Shown piece after piece: positions 41,752-50,369 of a DNA stretch of 64,000 nt (position 1 is the first letter of the stretch; every line of letters begins with the position of its first letter). A program made the position numbers and the translations under genes. Source of the stretch: Dyadobacter koreensis (GTDB lineage: Bacteria > Bacteroidota > Bacteroidia > Cytophagales > Spirosomataceae); contig NZ_FNXY01000005.1 in assembly GCF_900108855.1 (NCBI RefSeq), positions 142,207-206,206 on the forward strand. Direction: 5' to 3'. Below the pieces are notes generated by a model, which saw nothing but the letters and a program-made list of their open reading frames with translations, was not told the DNA's origin and did not search any database.

Positions 41752-41759
41752 CAAAGATA
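41752..41759 (-). promoter_or_regulatory. Putative -7 element of gmd
   Basis: TATCTTTG on the minus strand matches TAnnTTTG exactly, 26 bases ahead of the ATG at 41726. Confidence 0.5.
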
Positions 41760-41787
41760 AAATTATTAGTCAACTTTGAAATTCCGC

Positions 41788-42351
41788 CTATTCTGCGGAT
41801 GCGCGGACCATCATACTACGCTTGATATCAACGCGGTCTGCCAGGATCACTGCGGAGGAATATTGCCCGCGGATTTGTTCAAGATAATGTTCTGCATCAC
41901 TCCGGTACATAAAATCTCCTGCTTTCACACGGTAGGTGGGCTGGGAGTAGCTTACATAAGGACTTAGATCAGGAAATAACTGGTAAATGTAGGCTTTCGC
42001 ATTATCAGCTTCCTGACGCACATTTCCCACATACAACTGTATTCTGAATCCGCTTATAAATTTGATCGCTTTATTCTGCTGAGACAGGGTGTCCAACACT
42101 GTCTGAAGTCTTTTATTGACATTTAAAGTTTTTCCGTTCGCAACTTTGGTATTATTTTCAACTGCGGTAGGTTTTGATTCTGCCTTTTTTCCGAAACTGG
42201 GTTCTACGTATTCAAAACGTGGCCTTACCGAAGAAAGGTCTTCGCGATAATCTGCTGATGAAGCGCTCATTGTACTCTTTTTACTACACCCGGAAATTGC
42301 GAGGAAGCCAAGAGGAAGAACGAACAAAAATATTTTTTTTTTCAGCGACAT
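41788..42351 (-). CDS. SPOR domain lipoprotein
   Basis: About 187 residues from the ATG at 42351; the lipoprotein signal KKKIFLFVLPLGFLAISGCS puts the lipidated Cys near residue 22. A variable linker follows, and the C-terminal ~80 residues form a SPOR domain (GFRIQLYVGNVRQEADNAKA, then YRVKAGDFMYRSDAEHYLEQ). SPOR domains bind glycan strands stripped of stem peptides, usually at the division site. Envelope location. The gene is 62 bases upstream of gmd on the same strand, but gmd has its own promoter-like element in this gap. Confidence 0.85.
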   Translation of the reverse strand: MSLKKKIFLFVLPLGFLAISGCSKKSTMSASSADYREDLSSVRPRFEYVEPSFGKKAESKPTAVENNTKVANGKTLNVNKRLQTVLDTLSQQNKAIKFISGFRIQLYVGNVRQEADNAKAYIYQLFPDLSPYVSYSQPTYRVKAGDFMYRSDAEHYLEQIRGQYSSAVILADRVDIKRSMMVRASAE

Positions 42352-42437
42352 GGATAAATCAATTCGTGATGAACTCACAAACTTAACCAAAATTAGAGAG
42401 ATAATCCATCCCGGTGTGCTATTTTGAATCTAATACC

Positions 42438-42445
42438 TAACTTTG
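42438..42445 (+). promoter_or_regulatory. Putative -7 element of murB
   Basis: TAACTTTG matches TAnnTTTG exactly, 28 bases before the murB ATG. No clear -33 element at the expected distance. Confidence 0.4.
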
Positions 42446-42473
42446 CTTTGGTAATTGAATACAATCCATACAA

Positions 42474-43484
42474 ATGCAACACCATGTTTCCCTGCGCAAT
42501 CTGAATACCTTCGGTCTGGAATCACAGGCGCAATCTTTTGAGGAGGTAAAGTCGGTGGAAGAGCTTACCGAAATCCTTAAAAATCCGGATCTGAAAAATA
42601 CACCGAAGTTCATTCTGGGGGGTGGAAGCAATATTTTGCTTACCCGGGATGTCGATGCTTTGGTAATAAAAATATCAATTGGCGGTATTGAAAAAGTTAA
42701 AGAAGATGATGAGCACATTTGGCTTCATGCGGGCGCTGGTGAAAAATGGCATGATTTCGTAATGTATTGTGTGGAGCACGGATATGCGGGTATTGAAAAT
42801 TTATCTTTAATTCCGGGGACGATCGGTGCAGCGCCGATGCAGAATATCGGAGCCTATGGTGTTGAAATAAAAGATGTAGTTGAAACCGTGGAAGCAATTT
42901 TTTATGATTCGGCAGAAACGAGAGTTTTCTCAAAAGAAGAATGTAATTTCGGATACCGGGAAAGTGTTTTCAAACATGAGTTAAAAGGAAAATGCATTAT
43001 TACCGGCGTTACCTTTCGTCTTAATAAAAAGCCTGTCTATCATGTCGAGTACGGTGATATTCAAAAAACATTGCAGGAAGCAGGTATAGAATCACTTTCT
43101 ATAAAAGCTGTCAGCGATGCGGTGATCAAGATCCGGAAAAGCAAATTGCCGGACCCGGCCGAAATCGGAAATGCAGGAAGTTTTTTTAAAAATCCTGAAA
43201 TCCCGGAAGAACAATTTAATAAACTTAAAACAGATTATCCGGCATTACCAGGTTATCCGGTGAGTCCTGGATTCATTAAGGTTCCGGCAGGCTGGCTGAT
43301 CGAGCAGGCTGGATGGAAGGGCTTTCGCGATGGTTCAATAGGTGTTCATACCCGGCAAGCGCTTGTCCTGGTTAATTATGGTGGCGGCAGTGGAGAAGAA
43401 ATTAAATTGTTGTCACAAAAAATTCAAAAATCCGTTGAAGAGAAATTTGGTATTTCTTTGATCGCCGAGGTGAATTTTATCTAA
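42474..43484 (+). CDS. murB: UDP-N-acetylenolpyruvoylglucosamine reductase
   Basis: A 336-residue flavoenzyme of the type I (E. coli-like) MurB group that reduces UDP-GlcNAc-enolpyruvate to UDP-MurNAc with NADPH, the second step of peptidoglycan precursor synthesis. NTFGLESQA (~10), the FAD motif ILGGGSNILLT (~45), SLIPGTIGAAPMQNIGAYG (~113) and the catalytic Ser in NAGSFFKNP (~230) and Glu in LIAEVNFI at the end are present. Cytoplasmic. An ALG10-like membrane gene starts 10 bases downstream and is probably cotranscribed. Confidence 0.94.
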   Translation: MQHHVSLRNLNTFGLESQAQSFEEVKSVEELTEILKNPDLKNTPKFILGGGSNILLTRDVDALVIKISIGGIEKVKEDDEHIWLHAGAGEKWHDFVMYCVEHGYAGIENLSLIPGTIGAAPMQNIGAYGVEIKDVVETVEAIFYDSAETRVFSKEECNFGYRESVFKHELKGKCIITGVTFRLNKKPVYHVEYGDIQKTLQEAGIESLSIKAVSDAVIKIRKSKLPDPAEIGNAGSFFKNPEIPEEQFNKLKTDYPALPGYPVSPGFIKVPAGWLIEQAGWKGFRDGSIGVHTRQALVLVNYGGGSGEEIKLLSQKIQKSVEEKFGISLIAEVNFI

Positions 43485-43494
43485 AATAAATATC

Positions 43495-44736
43495 ATGAGT
43501 AGCAGAAAGCTCTACACATCCATCGTTATTCTTATCCTGTTCGTCACAATATTTTTTCTGAAACAGAATTTTTTGGGAGAACTGTATCAGGATGAAAATC
43601 ATTATCTGCCGACAGCTGTTTTTTTTAGTAAGGAACCAGTTCCGTCACTGGATCTTTTGAAAAGTTATAACGAGCTTAACACTCCGGTTCCGTTTATTCT
43701 TGGTGGCTGGACCGTAAGTGTTTTTGGAGAAAATATTCAATGCCTGCGTCTATTGACTTATGCTGTAAGTTTTGTTTTGCTAATGACCTTTGTATGGTCA
43801 AGTCCTGATAATTCGAAGCGTTTTTTTCTGTGTCTCGCGGGATTGATGATTTTCCCGAATTATTATTTGTGCAGTGTTTATTACTACACAGATATTTTTG
43901 CCATGCTTGGAGTCCTGGCTGGCACGGTCGCTTATTTGCGAAAGACGCATTGGTGGGGGATGCTTTTCTTCATTGCCGCGGTCAGCAGCAGGCAATACAT
44001 GCTGGCTTTTCCTGCCGCAATTGTTGCTTATGAATTTCTTGAACTACTGAAAAAAGATTTCAGTATCCCGAAATTTATATCTGGTTTGTTCAAGGATCTG
44101 ACATGGCTTCCTTACGCACTGGCTGTATTAAGTATTCTTCCCTGGGTTTTACTTTGGAAAGGACCGGCACCGGCGGCGGTAATGGCTGACCAATATTACG
44201 ATTCTGATAAGCTTATTCAGTATAACTTCGGTTATGTGATTTACTCATCTGCCTGCCTGGCGATTTATTACGTTATTCCGGAAATTTTAATCACGAAGAA
44301 GTTGCGGTATTTTATTGAATACCCTAAAACCCATCCCGGATTTTTCATTACGTTTCTTGTCCTGATTGCGGCGTTGATAACGCTTTTTCCCGCCAAACAA
44401 GCTTATAATCCTTATTTTACCTGGCCGTATCTTGGTTACGTTGATCAGTTGTTAATGACGATCGGGATCACAGGCTTTATCAAACAGGTTGTTTTTGGCT
44501 TACTGATGCTGATCACTTTGATGCGTTTTATTTCTCCTGGGTTCAATCTTGCAGGTTGTGTAGTGGTTATCAATATTCTGCTTTTAGGAAAGGCTCAATT
44601 GTCGTGGGACAAATATTCTCTGCCGATGATAATGGTATTATGGTTTCTGGCCATGTTTGACTATCACTGGCCTTTTTCGGTCAGTGATAATCAAAGCGAA
44701 AAATTACTTCACAACCAAAACCCGGTGCGTGGTTGA
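43495..44736 (+). CDS. ALG10-like multipass membrane protein (putative GT-C glycosyltransferase)
   Basis: A 413-residue membrane protein with about ten helices. The first loop carries ELYQDENHYLPTAVFF (~29-44) and then YNELNTPVPFILGG (~58), which match the DExFHxxQAxxY...TTPPGLY pattern of eukaryotic ALG10/DIE2 glucosyltransferases. FPNYYLCSVYYYTDIFAMLG (~120) and AAVSSRQYMLAFP (~160) match the FxxLYYTD and FRQTNI motifs of that family. The loop Asp/Glu is the likely catalytic site and a polyprenyl-phosphate sugar the likely donor, as for other GT-C enzymes. It follows murB by 10 bases, and its 3' end overlaps the convergent gene by 33 bases. The acceptor is unknown. Confidence 0.72.
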   Translation: MSSRKLYTSIVILILFVTIFFLKQNFLGELYQDENHYLPTAVFFSKEPVPSLDLLKSYNELNTPVPFILGGWTVSVFGENIQCLRLLTYAVSFVLLMTFVWSSPDNSKRFFLCLAGLMIFPNYYLCSVYYYTDIFAMLGVLAGTVAYLRKTHWWGMLFFIAAVSSRQYMLAFPAAIVAYEFLELLKKDFSIPKFISGLFKDLTWLPYALAVLSILPWVLLWKGPAPAAVMADQYYDSDKLIQYNFGYVIYSSACLAIYYVIPEILITKKLRYFIEYPKTHPGFFITFLVLIAALITLFPAKQAYNPYFTWPYLGYVDQLLMTIGITGFIKQVVFGLLMLITLMRFISPGFNLAGCVVVINILLLGKAQLSWDKYSLPMIMVLWFLAMFDYHWPFSVSDNQSEKLLHNQNPVRG

Positions 44737-46704
44737 TTTTTCGCCGGAATGCACTTTTACGATGTAAGTACCCGTGCTTAGTTTATTCGTATGAAGCGTC
44801 ACCCATTCATTTCCAGGATAGATTCTTGTTTCCATTCTAACTCCGGATGAAGAAAAAATATCAACCTGATCAATCTTGTCGGAGGCTGAAACGATATTGA
44901 TCACATCAATCGTTGGGTTCGGATACACATTAATTTTAGCGATTGCTTCATCCACTACGTCGTCCGATCCTTTGATGAGTTTTAAATAGGCAATTGGAGA
45001 TTCCGATTTATCAGTATACCCTCTGATCTGATATCTGTATTCTTCTCCTTTTTTTGCCGAAGGGTCAGTGTACTCAGTCTGATCTTTCGATAAGTAAACA
45101 ATTTCGTGAGTCTGCAGAGAATCTTTCCCGTGCAGCCTTTCCAAAATATATCCCGTAACATTGGGGAGTTTGTTCCAATTCAGCACAATGTTATTTTTCG
45201 GTTCAGAGCCGGTAAGGGTTAACGTTCCAAGGTCAAAATAAGGATTGATCGTGTTATGATGGAAAGCAAAGGCCCGGAAACCTCTCGTGTTCTTTAAAAA
45301 AGGACCAATATATACCCAGGGCGCTGTGACAAGACCAGAGTAATGATATTTTGAAGGTAAGTATTTTATTAACGTATCGTTTCCGACGGTTTTAAGTGAG
45401 ACAATAATACGGTTCGCTTCGGCCCTTCCCGCCTTTAATTTCTGCCACTCTTTATTTAAGTAGAAAAAATCCTTGACAGAATAAGTGGAAAATGGTTCCT
45501 GACTACCTTCAATATTTGCATTAAGCGTATCATTCGGATAAACCATCTGCTGATAATCTTCAAACACCATCGTGATCTCATCCCGATTAGGAGTGGAGTA
45601 AAAGGCTTTTTGAAAACTAGGAGACGTTGCTTTTTCTTTTTCGCCATAATGATAGAATCCAGCCATTTCTGCAAGATCCCGGCCAACCTGCAGATAACCA
45701 TTCAAGCCGTAGTGAAAGCCATTCCAGTCAGGAGCACCTAGTGCGGCGTAGGGCTGAATGATCGGATATTTTTTATTTAAGAGTCTCTGCTGTTCCCTGA
45801 AAGCGCCGATTCTGTCGTCGTAAGCTCCTCCTCCAAACAATGGCAATTGGAAAACATACATTTTTTCAATCATGGGATAGTCTTCCTGCAAGTTTGCCAT
45901 GAGCTTGTCAAAACGCGGAGCCCAAACGCTTGGATCGTCAGAAGCCGCTTCGGCTTCTCCCTGCCAATAAAATATGCCTTTCAGGTTTGGTAAAAGACCT
46001 GTTTGCTGAGCGTAATTCAGTAGAATACCATATCCCGTAGAAGCATCTGCATGATTATTTGGGTTTCGGTTTGTAAGGTCGAGGATCGAAGCACCTGCTA
46101 AAGCTCCGTTGATAACACAGGTAGGAATTTTGTATTTTTCGGCGACCCTACGTTGAAATTCAATGCCAAAAATTCCTACGCGTGGTGTGATCTCATTTGA
46201 TAAGTCCCAGCCATTTCCATTTCCCAGCGATCCAAAAGTGCGGCAAAATTCGTTGCGATACATGTAATCAACTTCCCAGGCAACAGCATTGGATTGACCA
46301 TAAATAATGTAAAAATCTCCCGCTACAACATCATCCCGGCGAACAATAAGGGCGGAATCCGTAGATGACTTACATGCGTAAACTTCAAAAGCATATTCTG
46401 CCAGCTCTGCCTTAATTTTGGATGTCAGGCTGAACGGGGCGGTTGATCCTGAATACGCCAATGCGCCTTTCTGGTATCCGATTTTCGTTTTGTTTCTGTA
46501 TTTAACGACAGAAACATATGCATAGCCGGAGGATTGAATTTTACCGGAAATCGTGATATCTGCTTCCTTGTTTTTGTCTCTCGCGAAAAGTTGTTTGTTT
46601 GCCGGAAGCTTATCAAAAGCGGCCACGCCAATTGTTTGTGCATCAGTCCGGTAAAGACCGATTGCGAGCAAAAAAAGAAAGGATAATAGTAGATTTTTTT
46701 TCAT
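44704..46704 (-). CDS. T9SS type A protein with sialate O-acetylesterase-like domain
   Basis: A 666-residue exported esterase-like protein. After the signal peptide (NLLLSFLFLLAIGLYRTDA) comes a beta region and then the SGNH-like SASA domain: YIIYGQSNAVAWE (nucleophile Ser in GQSN, ~135), KGIFYWQGEAEA (~247), and DWNGFHYGLNGYLQVGRDLA (catalytic His, ~331). A fibronectin-like domain (~500-580) follows, then the type A sorting domain IAKINVYPNPTIDVINIVSA to the end MRVLVVK-like tail. It would remove acetyl groups from a sugar, sialic acid or another. The last 33 bases overlap the 3' end of the ALG10-like gene. Confidence 0.86.
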   Translation of the reverse strand: MKKNLLLSFLFLLAIGLYRTDAQTIGVAAFDKLPANKQLFARDKNKEADITISGKIQSSGYAYVSVVKYRNKTKIGYQKGALAYSGSTAPFSLTSKIKAELAEYAFEVYACKSSTDSALIVRRDDVVAGDFYIIYGQSNAVAWEVDYMYRNEFCRTFGSLGNGNGWDLSNEITPRVGIFGIEFQRRVAEKYKIPTCVINGALAGASILDLTNRNPNNHADASTGYGILLNYAQQTGLLPNLKGIFYWQGEAEAASDDPSVWAPRFDKLMANLQEDYPMIEKMYVFQLPLFGGGAYDDRIGAFREQQRLLNKKYPIIQPYAALGAPDWNGFHYGLNGYLQVGRDLAEMAGFYHYGEKEKATSPSFQKAFYSTPNRDEITMVFEDYQQMVYPNDTLNANIEGSQEPFSTYSVKDFFYLNKEWQKLKAGRAEANRIIVSLKTVGNDTLIKYLPSKYHYSGLVTAPWVYIGPFLKNTRGFRAFAFHHNTINPYFDLGTLTLTGSEPKNNIVLNWNKLPNVTGYILERLHGKDSLQTHEIVYLSKDQTEYTDPSAKKGEEYRYQIRGYTDKSESPIAYLKLIKGSDDVVDEAIAKINVYPNPTIDVINIVSASDKIDQVDIFSSSGVRMETRIYPGNEWVTLHTNKLSTGTYIVKVHSGEKSTTHRVLVVK

Positions 46705-47056
46705 AGATGTATAGCGGCTCGTCTGTATTAATTCGCTGAGCGATCGGATGATTTTAGTGCGATTTCTTTAAAGCGTTGAAATTAACTCTTTTAAACAAAT
46801 ATTACAGAAGGGATGGATGAGTTTATGAATCTCTCCGGGTAAATTCTATTATTGAAGCAATCGAATATTGCTTCGTTCGCGAAGAAGTTGGTATTATCAG
46901 GGATGAAATAAATTCATCATAAAAAAATTTATTCAGGAAAATGATTGCAGTGCGAAGCCTTGCATCAACTGATCAGAAATATAAATTAGTGAATAAGTAA
47001 CAAAAAATAATAAGCCTGGCTAGCCGGACTTACTATTTTTGTTGCTTATAGCCGGA
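46705..47056. other. Intergenic region between the SASA-like gene and the GT2 gene
   Basis: 352 bases without an ORF. It holds a hairpin terminator of the GT2 gene at its right end (47002-47041) and, at 46854-46884, two overlapping stems: GAAGCAAT/ATTGCTTC and CTTCG-TTCG-CGAAG. Confidence 0.45.
47002..47041 (-). terminator. Terminator downstream of the GT2 gene
   Basis: Arms AAAAATAaTAAG and CTTAcTATTTTT pair with one mismatch around a centre containing the palindrome GGCTAGCC. On the minus strand a T-rich run follows. It lies 16 bases beyond the GT2 stop. Confidence 0.6.
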
Positions 47057-47767
47057 CTAGTTTCCCAGTCCGTAGCGAAGAATACAATAGATTGCTCTAA
47101 AACCATCCTTCCAGTTTATTTTTTTGCCCTCTTCGTAGGTGCGGCCGTAATAAGAAACACCGACTTCATAGATGCGGATGTTAGGAACTTTGGCAATTTT
47201 TGCCGTAACCTCCGGTTCAAACCCGAATCGTTTTTCTACCAGTGTCAGGTTTTTAAGAATATCTGCTCTGAACAACTTGTAACAGGTTTCCATATCCGTC
47301 AAATTCAGATTTGAAAACATATTACTTAAAGCCGTCAGAAATTTATTTCCGATTGTGTGCCAGAAAAACAGGATCCTGTGCGGCTTTCCGCCCATGAAAC
47401 GTGAGCCATATACCACGTCTGCGAATCCGTTTATTATAGGTTTTAATAAAATATTAAACTCCCGCGGGTCGTATTCCAGATCGGCATCCTGCACAATAAT
47501 ATAATCCCCGCTCGCTTTATGTATTCCGGTATGCAGCGCCGCCCCCTTTCCCTGATTGTACTCGTGACGAAAGTAACTTATTTCAACAAATGGATTCTCC
47601 GCAATAAATTTTTTCACCATTCCTTCTGTATTATCAGAAGAACAGTCATTTACAACCACTATCTCGCGTTGAAATCCTCCGATGAGCTCGATGGATTTTA
47701 ACTTGTCCAACACATTCCAAATCGTCTTTTCTTCGTTGTAAGCAGGTACAATTATGGATAACTTCAT
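47057..47767 (-). CDS. Family 2 glycosyltransferase (dolichyl-phosphate-mannose-synthase-like)
   Basis: About 236 residues from the ATG at 47767. The GT-A core begins MKLSIIVPAYNEEKTIWNVL; VVNDCSSDNTEGMV (~40) and the metal motif DADLEYDPREF (~94) with DMETCYKLFRAD (~160) are of the DPM1/GtrB group. It lacks C-terminal membrane helices, as in eukaryotic-type soluble DPM synthases. It probably loads a sugar from a nucleotide onto polyprenyl phosphate, a donor for GT-C enzymes such as the ALG10-like protein at 43.5 kb. It stands alone upstream of a terminator. Confidence 0.87.
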   Translation of the reverse strand: MKLSIIVPAYNEEKTIWNVLDKLKSIELIGGFQREIVVVNDCSSDNTEGMVKKFIAENPFVEISYFRHEYNQGKGAALHTGIHKASGDYIIVQDADLEYDPREFNILLKPIINGFADVVYGSRFMGGKPHRILFFWHTIGNKFLTALSNMFSNLNLTDMETCYKLFRADILKNLTLVEKRFGFEPEVTAKIAKVPNIRIYEVGVSYYGRTYEEGKKINWKDGFRAIYCILRYGLGN

Positions 47768-47822
47768 GCGGGGTTTATTGGTAAACAAAAAATATTATCA
47801 AAGGCCGGATAGACAGAATTTG

Positions 47823-48731
47823 TTATTCAAAACACAATGATGCAGCACCCAATAACCCAGCGTCGTTTGCAAGCGTGGCTCTTTTGATGCTGATTGTCTT
47901 CATATAGTATGGAGTGAGCCAGTAACTAAACCTCTCATTAATCGCCGGCAAAATATATTCAAAGGATGCTGAAATACCTCCGCCGATCAAAATCGTAGTG
48001 ATATCCAGAATTCTGATCATGGAAACCAGTCCTTCTCCCAAAAGATAACCCATTTCCTGGAAAATCTGCTTCGCCAATTCGTCGCCGGCCCCGGCAGCTG
48101 CAACCAAACCAGTTGTAGAAATGGTACCATTGTCGGGCAATTGCGTTTTTCCGGTGTAAGACGCTCTCATAGAATGCGCCAGATCCAAAAGTTCCTTCTT
48201 TCCAATGTTGCGTTCAAGCACTTTTCCACCTTTTGAAGGAACGTGTCCTGGCTCCATTGCATTTCCGCCTCCGCCTTTGAAAACTTTTTTATCAATAATC
48301 GCAGCACCGCCGATACCGGTTCCAAGTGTTACGAAAATATAATCTTCAGGAAGTTTGTCTTCACCGAAATAATACTCTCCAAGCGCAGCTGCATTTGCAT
48401 CATTTTCCAGAAAAAAATCATGTTGAGGAAAACGGGCTTTTAAATCGGGAACAATCGCAATTCCGTCAATTTCAGGAATCGCAGTGATTTCCAGTAACGT
48501 GGTACGATCACGTGAGATCAGGCCGGGAACGCCTATTCCTACTCTTTTAACTTCTGTATGTTCAACCAGCTGCAAAGCGATGGCGTCGCCGAGTCTTTCG
48601 ATAAAATGTCCTGAATTGCGCCAGCTAGCGGTATCGTGGCTATAAAAATTAGAAATTCTCCCGTCTGTAGCGTCAACGATCCCCATTTTTACGTTAGTAC
48701 CGCCCACGTCTATACCAAGGTATTGTTCCAT
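47823..48731 (-). CDS. ROK family sugar kinase without the zinc-binding cysteines
   Basis: A 302-residue kinase. LGIDVGGTNVKMGIVD (ATP site, ~5-20), LENDANAAALGEYYF (catalytic Asp, ~110), VTLGTGIGGAAII (~134) and the C-terminal ILIGGGISASFEY (~249) are all in place. Where most ROK proteins have a Cys3 zinc loop after EPGH, this one has EPGHVPSKGGKVLERNIGKK and no cysteine. Otherwise the domain looks complete, so an active glucokinase-like enzyme that does without zinc is likely. The sugar cannot be read from the sequence. Cytoplasmic; no sugar-use genes adjacent. Confidence 0.84.
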   Translation of the reverse strand: MEQYLGIDVGGTNVKMGIVDATDGRISNFYSHDTASWRNSGHFIERLGDAIALQLVEHTEVKRVGIGVPGLISRDRTTLLEITAIPEIDGIAIVPDLKARFPQHDFFLENDANAAALGEYYFGEDKLPEDYIFVTLGTGIGGAAIIDKKVFKGGGGNAMEPGHVPSKGGKVLERNIGKKELLDLAHSMRASYTGKTQLPDNGTISTTGLVAAAGAGDELAKQIFQEMGYLLGEGLVSMIRILDITTILIGGGISASFEYILPAINERFSYWLTPYYMKTISIKRATLANDAGLLGAASLCFE

Positions 48732-48804
48732 GAAATGAAATAAGGGTTTTATAAATAATTTTAAAAATGCGGCAATTTAGCAAAAATGCTTTATTCTTTA
48801 CTAA

Positions 48805-49515
48805 TCAATCTAGATCTCCGAGCTGTGGTCTGATTAAAATTTCTTCGAGCACTGCTCTGGAAGAGAGCGAGTAGGCCGACCAGATCGCTTCGGCAACATC
48901 GTTCGGATCTATAAATCTTTCAGTAGGAAGATCGGTGCCTTTCCAGCTGTCTGTGAGTGTCGCACCTGGTAAAACTGCTGTTACTTTCACGCCGTGCGGT
49001 TTCATTTCTTCTCGTAAAACTTTGGTCATACCGTATAAAGCAAACTTTGAAATACAATAGGAACCTCCGTTTGGATATGCCGTGATGCTGGCCGTAGAAC
49101 AAATTGTAAAAATATGTCCTTTTTTTTCAGTCATCATTTTATCAACAACGCCTCTTGTTAGATGATAGGCGCTATAAAGATTTGTTTCAATAGTTTTTTC
49201 AAGCGTTCCTTCTTCCTCGTTATGGACTTGCCCGGGAATAAAAACACCGGTATTATTAATCAGAACATCCACAGGACGTTCAAGTGATTTAATGAAACCG
49301 ATAAATGAATTCAATTCAGGCCGAATTGAAAGATCTGCTCTTTGGAAAAAAACTTCTGCATTTAAAAACTTCCCCTTCATCTCTTTTTTCAGTTCAAAAA
49401 GATCGTTTTCGTTTCTTGCGCAGGTAATAACATCGAAACTTGCAGCCAAAAACCGTTCAATCAAAGCTTTTCCAATACCTTTTGTCCCGCCGGTTATTAC
49501 TACTAATGGATTCAT
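48805..49515 (-). CDS. Short-chain dehydrogenase/reductase
   Basis: A 236-residue classical SDR. Cofactor motif TGGTKGIGKA is at residues 8-17, NNTG (the NNAG position, ~88), Ser in ICSTASITAYP (~138) and YCISK (Tyr ~153, Lys ~157). VTAVLPGATLTDSW (~178) is the usual PG motif. Substrate unknown; the combination resembles the FabG/sepiapterin-reductase-like group. It is divergent from the mlaE-type gene across 59 bases and alone on its transcript. Confidence 0.85.
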   Translation of the reverse strand: MNPLVVITGGTKGIGKALIERFLAASFDVITCARNENDLFELKKEMKGKFLNAEVFFQRADLSIRPELNSFIGFIKSLERPVDVLINNTGVFIPGQVHNEEEGTLEKTIETNLYSAYHLTRGVVDKMMTEKKGHIFTICSTASITAYPNGGSYCISKFALYGMTKVLREEMKPHGVKVTAVLPGATLTDSWKGTDLPTERFIDPNDVAEAIWSAYSLSSRAVLEEILIRPQLGDLD

Positions 49516-49574
49516 TTTTCTATTTGGCTCTTTTTTTGTCTAATTTTCCCGAAAATATTGAATACAATTAAGAT

Positions 49575-50306
49575 ATGATGTCTGTAATCGGAAAATACTT
49601 TATTTTTTTAGGCTCCCTCTTTGGCAAAGGTGAGAAATTGTCGGTCTACTGGCGGCGTTTTATGGAGGAGAGTGTCGGAATTGGTGTTAGCTCTATCTTT
49701 ATCGTAGCGATCGTTTCTACTTTTATTGGAGCAGTTTCCTGTATCCAAACCGCTTACAATCTCGTCAGCCCTATTATACCCGTGTCCACTGTTGCACTTA
49801 TCGTGCGTGATATGCAGATTCTGGAACTTGCTCCGACAATTACATGTATTGTTTTAGCAGGAAAAGTTGGGTCAAATATTGCCAGCGAACTGGGCACGAT
49901 GCGCATTACTGAGCAAATTGATGCGCTGGAAGTGATGGGGATTAATTCTTCCTCGTACCTGGTTCTGCCGAAAGTACTGGCTGCGATGTTTACCTTTCCG
50001 ATGTTGGTTGTTATGGCCGCATTTCTGGGAATTTTTGGTGGATATCTCGCCGGAACTTTAACAGGTGTTATTACTGAAAGAGATTATCTGTACGGTATTC
50101 GCGATTCATTCGTGCCTTACAACCTCTTTTTTATGTGTGTAAAACCGTTTGTATTCGGTTTTTTAATTGCTACTATATCCTCTTACCAGGGATTTTTCAC
50201 GCAGGGCGGAGCTCTGGAAGTTGGTAAATCCAGTACGCAGGCTGTTACAAACAGCTGTATTTCTATCCTGGTAGCCGATTATTTGTTAGCGCAGCTATTG
50301 TTATAA
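49575..50306 (+). CDS. mlaE: MlaE-like ABC lipid transporter permease
   Basis: A 243-residue inner-membrane protein of the MlaE/YrbE family with five to six helices. GIGVSSIFIVAIVSTFIGAV (~35), the coupling region LAGKVGSNIASELGTMRITE (~96) and QIDALEVMGI (~117) are the family signature. In Gram-negatives MlaE with the MlaF ATPase and an MCE protein (MlaD) moves phospholipid between the two membranes. The ATPase gene follows after 63 bases; an MlaD gene is not adjacent. Confidence 0.9.
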   Translation: MMSVIGKYFIFLGSLFGKGEKLSVYWRRFMEESVGIGVSSIFIVAIVSTFIGAVSCIQTAYNLVSPIIPVSTVALIVRDMQILELAPTITCIVLAGKVGSNIASELGTMRITEQIDALEVMGINSSSYLVLPKVLAAMFTFPMLVVMAAFLGIFGGYLAGTLTGVITERDYLYGIRDSFVPYNLFFMCVKPFVFGFLIATISSYQGFFTQGGALEVGKSSTQAVTNSCISILVADYLLAQLLL

Positions 50307-50369
50307 TTAGAATTTCTGATCATCCTTTCTCAACGATTGTTTTGATCTCAGATAAATTACAAACCTGAA

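Noticed and set aside
46854-46884. Riboswitch
   Set aside because: No known riboswitch core can be recognised; only two overlapping stems are visible, reported as a low-interest observation.
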